Source: Cyclobacteriaceae bacterium
GTDB taxonomy: Bacteria; Bacteroidota; Bacteroidia; Cytophagales; Cyclobacteriaceae
Reading direction: 5' to 3'
DNA length: 35,172 bases
Assembly: GCA_012033595.1 (NCBI GenBank)
Contig: JAAUQL010000066.1
Location: 1-35,172 of the forward strand
The notes under the pieces were generated by a model. It saw only the letters and a list, made by a program, of their open reading frames with translations, searched no databases and was not told the origin of the DNA. The translations under genes were made by a program, and so were the position numbers. This document shows positions 29,255-35,172 of this stretch, one piece after another. How positions within the stretch are numbered: position 1 is the stretch's first letter; the number at the start of each line of letters is the position of its first letter.

Positions 29255-30580
29255 ATGAAAAGAAAACCAGATATAAAACAAAAGGAAAATTTGGATGAAA
29301 GGGAGATGCAGACCTATCGTGTCCCGGCTTACCCTGTATTTTATGGCGGCTTGCTACTTATGCTCGCATGTTGCCTACAGCTCGTGAGCTACCAGGCAAA
29401 AGCTCAGGAACTGCTGCCAGGTCATCAACAAAACGCGGCCTCGAACAATCCTGGTCTCATGGCCAAATACCGCAATTTTGAAGCAGCCATGCAAAAGGTG
29501 GCTCAGGTCAATAGCCTTCCTGATCCATCCCTTTCCGTTGGGTACTTTATTTCGCCGGTCGAAACACGTGTGGGGCCCCAGCAGGCCAAAATATCGCTTA
29601 GCCAGATGTTTCCCTGGTTCGGAACTTTGAAAACCCATGAAGAAGCCACCACCCTGGCAGCAGAGGCCCGGTATCAGGAGTATCTCGATGCACGAAATAT
29701 GCTGTTTTACCAGGTGGCCGAAGTCTATTACCTTTTGTATGAGCTCAACCGGCTGGTCGCTCTGGAAAAAGAGAACATTCAAATCTTAACCTCATACAAA
29801 GACATCGCCAAGGTCAAATTTGAACACGGCCAAAGCGCTATGGTAGATGTGTTGCGTGTGGATATCATGCTGCAAGATGCTGTCACAAACCTGTCAATTC
29901 TCAAAGAAAAGAAAAAGGCGCTGGAGTCACGTTTCAACAGCCTGCTCAGCCGGTCGGCTGATTTGACTGTGGAAGTACAGGACACCATTCAGGTAGAAAA
30001 GGTGCCCACCAACTACCGGCGCGATTCGCTATGGACAAGCAACCCCAAGCTCGATGAACTGAGCCTGAAAATAAAGGCAAATGAAGCCGGCGAACGGGCG
30101 GCCATCAAACAAGGATTGCCCAAAATTGGCCTTGGACTGGACTATGTCTTTGTGGGCAAGCGGAAGGACATGATGGTAGAAGAAAGTGGAAAAAACGCCC
30201 TTATGCCCATGCTTACCATCAGTTTGCCGATATTCAGAGCTAAATATAATGCCGCACAAAATGAAGCACGGCTTATGCAGGAGTCCTATACGTTGCAAAA
30301 AACGGAAATGGCCAATACACTCGGCAGCCAATACGATATGGCCTGGTTCGAACTCCAAAACCAGGCAGCGCTTTTAGCACTTTACGAACAGCAAACCCAA
30401 ACCTCCAAACAATCGCTGCACCTGCTCTTTTCGGCATATAGCAATTCGGGAAAAGATTTTGAAGAGGTACTGAGGATGCAGCAACAATTAATAAAATACC
30501 GGAAAATGAAAGCCTCGGCAACGAGCGCATTCAAAATCGCGCTTGCCGAACTCGATTATATCACCGCCAAATCAAAATAA
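29255..30580 (+). CDS. TolC/CusC-family outer-membrane efflux protein
   Basis: Outer-membrane channel of the tripartite efflux system. The frame starts at 29255 (MKRKPDIKQKEN); the hydrophobic signal at about 30-51 (YGGLLLMLACCLQLVSYQAKAQ) is unusually far in, so the start may be a later ATG such as that of MQTYRVPAY. The outer-membrane efflux repeats follow: NPGLMAKYRNFEAAMQKV, LPDPSLSVGYFISPVETRVGPQ and SLSQMFPWFGTL in the first half, and IKQGLPKIGLGLDYVFVG with LPIFRAKYNAAQNEARLM in the second. Long helical stretches fit the periplasmic tunnel. It follows cusA by 31 bases and precedes cusB. Confidence 0.93.
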   Translation: MKRKPDIKQKENLDEREMQTYRVPAYPVFYGGLLLMLACCLQLVSYQAKAQELLPGHQQNAASNNPGLMAKYRNFEAAMQKVAQVNSLPDPSLSVGYFISPVETRVGPQQAKISLSQMFPWFGTLKTHEEATTLAAEARYQEYLDARNMLFYQVAEVYYLLYELNRLVALEKENIQILTSYKDIAKVKFEHGQSAMVDVLRVDIMLQDAVTNLSILKEKKKALESRFNSLLSRSADLTVEVQDTIQVEKVPTNYRRDSLWTSNPKLDELSLKIKANEAGERAAIKQGLPKIGLGLDYVFVGKRKDMMVEESGKNALMPMLTISLPIFRAKYNAAQNEARLMQESYTLQKTEMANTLGSQYDMAWFELQNQAALLALYEQQTQTSKQSLHLLFSAYSNSGKDFEEVLRMQQQLIKYRKMKASATSAFKIALAELDYITAKSK

Positions 30581-30582
30581 TC

Positions 30583-30702
30583 ATGCAATATCAACATCAG
30601 GGTCTTGCCGCAGCCATTCAAATGCTGCACACACCAGGGCGATTAAGTCAGTCAGCATCGCATTTTACATATAAAATATACCCAAAACGAATCAGGTCAT
30701 GA
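30583..30702 (+). CDS. Possible 39-residue ORF between tolC and cusB
   Basis: An ATG 2 bases after the tolC stop opens a 39-codon frame whose TGA overlaps the cusB ATG by four bases (ATGA). The product (MQYQHQGLAAAIQMLHTPGR...) is basic and His/Gln-rich, without a known domain. The fit to both neighbours is suggestive of translational coupling, but a frame this short can arise by chance. Confidence 0.25.
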   Translation: MQYQHQGLAAAIQMLHTPGRLSQSASHFTYKIYPKRIRS

Positions 30703-32434
30703 AAAACATAATCAGCAATAAATATGTATTGATGGCGATCGCCTTGTTCATCGGCGCTCGCTCGGATACTTACTTAGTAATCACAACAAAGCAGACATCG
30801 ATACCTCGGTGCATCAGCATACCGACACCTCAGATCGAGATCAAATCTATACTTGTTCCATGCACCCGCAGATCAGGAGCACCACCCCCGGCAATTGCCC
30901 TATTTGCGGAATGGAACTGATCCCCCTTGAAGGCGAAACTGGCGATCTGGATCCATTGGCTGTAGAAATGTCGCCAACGGCCATGCAACTGGCGCGGGTG
31001 CAAACCATGACCGTTGGCCATGGCAATGCTAAAAAAGAAATCAGGCTCAGTGGCAAGGTGCAAGCCGACGAACGCTTGCGATTCACTCAGTCATCGCATA
31101 TTCCCGGCAGAATAGAAAAGCTTGAGGTCAATTTTACGGGGGAGTATGTACATGGTGGACAGGTGCTCGCTTACCTGTATTCGCCCGAACTGGTGACTGC
31201 GCAGGAAGAGTTGATTGAAGCGCAAAAGCTCAGCGATACCCAACCGGCACTTTTTAATGCTGCAAAGAATAAATTGAAAAACTGGAAGCTGACCGAAAAT
31301 CAGATCAATCAGATCATTACTTCCGGCGAAGCAATGGAGCATTTTCCCATCCTGGCCAATGTTTCGGGCTATGTGACAGAAAAAATGGTTAACCTGGGCG
31401 ACTATGTGAAGCAAGGAGCACCCATCTACGAAATAGCCGATCTCACCAGGGTGTGGGTGCTGTTTGATGTGTACGAGTCGGACCTGGCATGGATCAGAAA
31501 AGGTGCGGCGATTTCCTACACCGTCCAATCACTGCCAGGACAAAAATTTAGCGGGAACATCAGTTATATAGATCCGGTCATCGATCCGAATACCCGTGTA
31601 GCCAAAGCAAGAGTGGTAGAAAACAACAATGATTTGGAACTCAAACCCGAAATGTTTGCCACCGGCACGGTAGCAGGCGGCATGGATATGGCCGAGCAAA
31701 GCATTACCATACCCAAAACGGCAGTGATGTGGACGGGCATACAGTCGGTGGTGTATGTGATGCAAACTTCTTCGGAAGGTGTTGGGTTTATGATGCGGGA
31801 AGTGACCCTGGGGCCGGAGTTGGGCGAGACATATGTTATCGAATCTGGATTGGTGCCCGGAGAAGAAATAGCAGTGAATGGCACATTCAGCATAGATGCC
31901 GCCGCACAGTTGGCTGGCAAACCCAGCATGATGAATAGAAACCCGGAGGTGAGTGCCTCCGAGCAAGTGGAAGCCATCGATAGCGCTTCTTTGCAGTTGT
32001 TGGTTCCACTGTTTCAGGAATACTTCGATGCCAAAAATGCACTTGTCGATGATGATTTTGATGCAGCCTTAGCCAATTTTATACAAATGAAAGCAGCATT
32101 TGCCACTGCCTGGTCGGTGGCAGAGGAAACCATGCCAACATCAGCACATCAGCTATGGAAGCAACCATCATCGGCATTGAAAACAAGCATGGAGCATATC
32201 GCACATGCAGGTGACATCGAAATACTTCGTTCCAAATTCATCGATATTTCAAATGCGATGATCGCCATAGCCAACGCGTTCGATCCCCTCCCTCAAGAGG
32301 TATATGTGCAACACTGTCCGATGGCAAATTCGGACAAAGGGGCGGATTGGCTGAGCACGAAGAAAGAAATACTCAATCCCTACTTCGGTAAGTCGATGCT
32401 TTCGTGTGGAGAAACAACCAGGACAATTAAATAA
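30699..32434 (+). CDS. cusB: CusB-type efflux adaptor with heavy-metal-binding and DUF3347 domains (frame broken once)
   Basis: Periplasmic membrane-fusion protein linking CusA to the outer-membrane channel. The start is ATG 30699 (MKNIISNKYVLMAIALFIGA), an N-terminal membrane anchor. The frame shifts near 30759; one added base gives LGYLLSNHNKADIDTSVHQH, 578 residues in total. After the anchor comes a heavy-metal-binding domain (YTCSMHPQIRSTTPGNCPICGMELIP). Then come the barrel-sandwich and beta-barrel of the adaptor (RIEKLEVNFTGEYVHGGQVL, VSGYVTEKMVNLGDYVKQG). The C-terminal 150 residues are a DUF3347 domain with VYVQHCPMAN, GADWLSTKKEILNPYFG and MLSCG, whose Cys/His/Met suit copper. The stop overlaps the next ATG by one base. 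Confidence 0.93.
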
Positions 32435-32706
32435 TGCAACATTTCCAACCAGGAATTCACGGTGGGGCACATCCTGAAAATATGAGTTACGCCGTCTTCC
32501 CAAGTCCAATGTCTGGCAGCTTTCGCCCGGGCATTGGTGCTGATTTTGTGGATGAAAAAGACGCTATCGGCGGGTTTGACTGCTGTTTTGTCATGCCGGT
32601 GCCCATTGAGTTAGGCGCCAGAAATGGGACAAGGGTGATTCAGCAATTTTATGCTTTTAAGCTGACCCGGTTTAGATTTGGTAAAAAAACAATTGCTAAA
32701 AAATAA
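32434..32706 (+). CDS. Hypothetical 90-residue protein after cusB
   Basis: The ATG shares one base with the cusB stop (TAATG), which suggests coupling. The product is Gly/Pro/Phe-rich with His near the N-terminus (MQHFQPGIHGGAHPEN) and a CC pair (GGFDCCFVMP), ending in a basic tail. I do not recognise a family. The opposite strand is also largely open here, so the frame may be spurious or the remnant of a gene. Confidence 0.3.
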   Translation: MQHFQPGIHGGAHPENMSYAVFPSPMSGSFRPGIGADFVDEKDAIGGFDCCFVMPVPIELGARNGTRVIQQFYAFKLTRFRFGKKTIAKK

Positions 32707-32775
32707 AGCAGCTTAGTAATCCATTGCGATATTTGCCGGACATTAGCGTAACGAAACCGAACAATTTTTTTTAAC

Positions 32776-33654
32776 ATGTCTGACCATCACCATCCACAGG
32801 GCGAGGGCAACCTGAAAGTGGCCTTCTTTCTTAATTTAATTTTTACGATTATCGAAATAGCCGGAGGGCTATACACCAACAGCCTGGCTATTTTATCGGA
32901 TGCGCTGCACGACCTGGGCGATAGCCTAAGTCTGGGGCTTGCCTGGTATTTTCAGAAGCTTTCCAAGCGCGGCCGATCCGGTAAGTTTACCTATGGATAC
33001 AAAAGGTTTTCCCTTCTGGGAGCCATTATCAACTCTATCGTTCTTGTTGTCGGCTCAGTATTCATTCTTTCAAAAGCGATTCCGGGGCTTTTTTCTCCCG
33101 AAGAAACCAACGTGCAAGGCATGTTATTTTTGGCGATACTTGGCATTATCGTCAATGGTGCCGCCGTGATGAAACTGCGCAATGGGCACTCGCTCAACGA
33201 AAAAGTGGTGTCATTGCATTTGTGGGAAGATGTGCTCGGCTGGGTTGCGGTACTCATTGGCAGCATTGTGATGATGTTTTTCGATGCCCCGTTTATCGAT
33301 CCCCTGCTATCGGTACTTATTTCGGTCTATGTGCTGTACAATGTGTATAAAAACATTCGCAAGAGCATGCTCATTATCCTGCAAGGCATTCCTGAAGAAG
33401 TGGATATGGAACAGATTAAATTAAAATTATCACGGTTAAATTTTGTTACCGATATTCACGATTGCCATATCTGGTCTATGGATGGCGAATACAATATCCT
33501 CACCATCCACCTCAAACTGGACAAAGACTATTTGCTTTCGGAATTGGTAGCAATCAAAACCAGTGTCCATCATCAGCTACGGGATGAAGCAATCAACCAC
33601 ATTACCGTCGAACTTGAAGGCCGGGACGAAAAATGCTCCATGCAAAATTGCTGA
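32776..33654 (+). CDS. czcD: Cation diffusion facilitator, zinc type (CzcD/ZitB-like)
   Basis: Proton-coupled exporter of Zn(II) and related divalent cations from the cytoplasm. Six hydrophobic segments lie between 13 and 205, followed by a cytoplasmic ferredoxin-like domain (205-280). The transport site is the zinc pattern: His45-x3-Asp49 in TM2 (SDALHDLGDS) and His148-x3-Asp152 in TM5 (HLWED). The N-terminus is His-rich (SDHHHPQGEG) and the C-terminus ends CSMQNC, both possible metal ligands. It follows the copper/silver-type pump in the same direction after about 70 bases past the small hypothetical gene. The whole block therefore looks like a multi-metal resistance island, though co-regulation is not shown. 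Confidence 0.95.
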   Translation: MSDHHHPQGEGNLKVAFFLNLIFTIIEIAGGLYTNSLAILSDALHDLGDSLSLGLAWYFQKLSKRGRSGKFTYGYKRFSLLGAIINSIVLVVGSVFILSKAIPGLFSPEETNVQGMLFLAILGIIVNGAAVMKLRNGHSLNEKVVSLHLWEDVLGWVAVLIGSIVMMFFDAPFIDPLLSVLISVYVLYNVYKNIRKSMLIILQGIPEEVDMEQIKLKLSRLNFVTDIHDCHIWSMDGEYNILTIHLKLDKDYLLSELVAIKTSVHHQLRDEAINHITVELEGRDEKCSMQNC

Positions 33655-33836
33655 TCGGCACCGTATGCCCACCCCCGGTTTCGACGGGTTTTCAGGGAGT
33701 TTATGTCCCATGAATATCATTATTGGAGCTTTTGCGTAAAATAGGGCAGGCACTTAGCTGCACGGCGTTTTTTTGAGCGTGCTGCTTTGGCTCTTGACCT
33801 CTTCTGTGTAATTTTAGTTATTAAGCATTTTATAGA

Positions 33837-34628
33837 ATGGATGAATCTCCCGACAAATTGCCCTTGGAATTTCAAAACGAACTGACCAAGCTCAAACTAA
33901 GTGCTGAGCGCGGTGCAGTTTTTTCCGATATGGCCAACCTCTCCCCGGAAGAGGAGGCAAAATGGCTGGAAAATCTGCAATTGTTCGAAGAATCCATTGA
34001 CAAAGGGATCGTGAAAAAAGTAAAGGACATATTGGGTAATCCTCAACTCCCAAAAGCTGAAGACCTTACCGATGCCGATCTGGCCGATGAATTACAAAAA
34101 ATCATTGACCTGATGCATGCCCATTTCATTTCGCTGGACGTGCTATATGATGTTCCCGAAAGGGTGGTCTATACCTTTATCACTGACGAACTGATGGAAC
34201 AGGAAATGGAAGTGGTCAAAATGCCCGACATGTTCACCTGTTTTATTTATGAGGATTTTCATCCCAATGATATGGAAGATCTGAAACAATACACTGAAGA
34301 ATTTATCGACTCTCTGGTCAGAAAAGAATTCGATTTTTTATCGGGTATGGTTTCCAAAGAAGTGCGCTACCACGAACAATGGGTGCCATCGCAGCAGTAT
34401 ATCGATGTCATCACTGTGGTGCTGGAGGAACTTGAGCTCACCATAGAAGCATTGGAGATACATGAAATAATAATAACGGATCTGAAGGCCGAAGTGGTTT
34501 TTTGGCTCTCTTACGAAGTGGATAGTGGCATCACCTTATATCAGGAACAAATGGCGAAACTCGCCTTTGAACACGACCTGGGCTATTGGTATATCTGTGA
34601 AGTTACCATTCCAGGGTTAGACATTTAA
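33837..34628 (+). CDS. Acidic conserved-looking protein of unknown function
   Basis: I do not recognise a family. The 263-residue protein is strongly acidic, mostly helical in appearance, with no signal peptide and no membrane segment, so it should be cytoplasmic. The first 90 residues hold charged helices (LTKLKLSAERGAVFSDMANL, SPEEEAKWLENLQLFEESID). The middle has a mixed region (FTCFIYEDFHPNDMEDLKQY). The last 90 residues (FDFLSGMVSKEVRYHEQW to the end) look like an alpha+beta SnoaL/cystatin-type fold; this is a guess from pattern only. Codon use matches the neighbours. It stands alone between the CDF gene and the receptor. Confidence 0.75.
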   Translation: MDESPDKLPLEFQNELTKLKLSAERGAVFSDMANLSPEEEAKWLENLQLFEESIDKGIVKKVKDILGNPQLPKAEDLTDADLADELQKIIDLMHAHFISLDVLYDVPERVVYTFITDELMEQEMEVVKMPDMFTCFIYEDFHPNDMEDLKQYTEEFIDSLVRKEFDFLSGMVSKEVRYHEQWVPSQQYIDVITVVLEELELTIEALEIHEIIITDLKAEVVFWLSYEVDSGITLYQEQMAKLAFEHDLGYWYICEVTIPGLDI

Positions 34629-34926
34629 ATCAGACTTTTCATTTCTCGCCCTGATAGTTTGTCTTTGCTTCCTGCCTGAAATAGTTTTAAAAAAAAAAAG
34701 CTATTCGAATGGTACAGAAAAGCACTAAAAAACATGATACACTCATCGAAACACAATAAACAAATGCATAAAAGTACCGGCGATTTTTTTACTTTCCCAT
34801 TCGGGAATACATTCCCTGTTGTTGGCCCGAGCGATGGGAGCTTTGCCTTATTGCAAGAGCCCGGCGGAGAGGTTTGAAATCAGCGATTTTTACACGTTCA
34901 GTGATATTATCCTTTCATTAAAATCA
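34629..34926. other. Intergenic region ahead of the TonB-receptor gene
   Basis: This is an A/T-rich stretch with an A11 run near 34690. One short frame (47 codons, 34734-34877) ends in a Gly/Pro-rich peptide and has no known relative. I see no RNA gene or terminator that I would defend. Confidence 0.4.
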
Positions 34927-34956
34927 TTGTAGGTTTTAATCCTTTACTTAATTTAG
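34927..34956 (+). promoter_or_regulatory. Bacteroidota-type promoter of the TonB-receptor gene
   Basis: TTG at 34927-34929 and TAATTTAG at 34949-34956 are separated by 19 bases. This matches TTG-N19-TAnnTTTG with one mismatch. The -7 box ends 26 bases before the ATG at 34983. Confidence 0.5.
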
Positions 34957-34982
34957 CATGTACCGTCAAAACGTATTTTTCA

Positions 34983-35172
34983 ATGAAAAAAATTATCCTT
35001 TCCATTACATTTTTTTTGTCTTTCGCCGGGGCATACGGACATCATCTGATACAAGGTATGGTGATAGATGCCGAAAAGAACACCCCCCTTCCAGGGGCTA
35101 ACATTTGGTTTGCCCAAGAAGGCAAAGGTACCATAGCGATGAGTTTGGCAGGTTTCAACTGGAGATAGAAAC
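34983..35172 (+). CDS. TonB-dependent receptor, N-terminal part only (cut by window end, frame broken)
   Basis: The first residues are a signal peptide (MKKIILSITFFLSFAGAYG). A carboxypeptidase-regulatory-like domain of SusC/TonB-dependent receptors follows: IQGMVIDAEKNTPLPGANIW. As written, the frame stops at 35168. One base added near 35136-35138 gives GTIADEFGRFQLEIE, the normal continuation of this domain (G-T-x-x-D-x-x-G-x-F), and the frame then runs off the right edge. The product would be an outer-membrane transporter for a siderophore, metal or glycan; the substrate cannot be read from this fragment. A metal role would fit the efflux genes upstream, but that is only positional. Confidence 0.75.

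Noticed and set aside
33677-33688. GGTTTCGACGGG resembles the conserved 5' segment of tmRNA.
   Set aside because: No tRNA-like 3' end or tag reading frame follows, a protein-coding gene starts at 33837, and the motif is short enough to be chance. The local CCCG/CGGG hairpin is too weak to call a terminator.

Overview
The window looks like a Bacteroidota chromosome, most likely the Cytophagales side. The evidence is a short primary sigma factor (287 residues once its reading frame is restored), the HYC_CC_PP small protein and DUF3347-tailed adaptor next to a heavy-metal RND pump, lipoproteins and a TonB-receptor carboxypeptidase-regulatory domain, AT-rich leaders without Shine-Dalgarno boxes, and TTG-N19-TAnnTTTG-like promoter candidates. 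No IS element, CRISPR array, phage gene or origin was seen. The length (35 kb, with a receptor gene cut by the right edge) would fit a large-insert clone, but that is inference.

Layout. 0.2-4.8 kb (minus): a lysine 2,3-aminomutase-like radical SAM enzyme, rpoD, a cold-shock protein and a membrane fatty-acid desaturase. 5.4-12.3 kb: a carbohydrate and cell-wall block with a secreted degenerate-GH3/beta-lactamase-fold protein, a GH92 mannosidase and, divergently, a lipoprotein of the ADP-ribosylglycohydrolase family. 12.6-15.2 kb (minus): mltG, a hot-dog thioesterase, a YihY/BrkB membrane protein and tRNA-Ser(UGA). 15.3-19.9 kb (mostly plus): tsaC/sua5, a small secreted protein (minus), a cyclic-nucleotide-binding/SpoIIE phosphatase, then smpB, an NlpC/P60 peptidase and an HNH nuclease, tightly packed. 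20-24.8 kb (minus): accC coupled to a catalytically dead low-molecular-weight phosphatase-like protein, a DUF5060 lipoprotein and a fragment of a further gene. 24.8-33.7 kb (plus): a heavy-metal (probably copper/silver) efflux operon HYC_CC_PP-cusA-tolC-cusB followed by a zinc-type cation diffusion facilitator. 33.8-35.2 kb: an acidic unknown protein and the start of a TonB-dependent receptor.

Two points matter most. First, at least ten genes are interrupted or altered by apparent one-base losses, mostly in short homopolymers (A6 to A5, C4 to C3). Restoring one base (two in rpoD, GH92 and cusA) gives uninterrupted proteins of normal family length, including essential rpoD and accC. I read this as sequence error, not gene decay; coordinates below span the restored genes. 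Second, several proteins look like pseudoenzymes: the phosphatase-like protein after accC lacks the P-loop Cys and Arg, and the GH3 half of the GH3/beta-lactamase fusion has lost its catalytic motifs. These losses do not come from frameshifts and are the best biological leads here.
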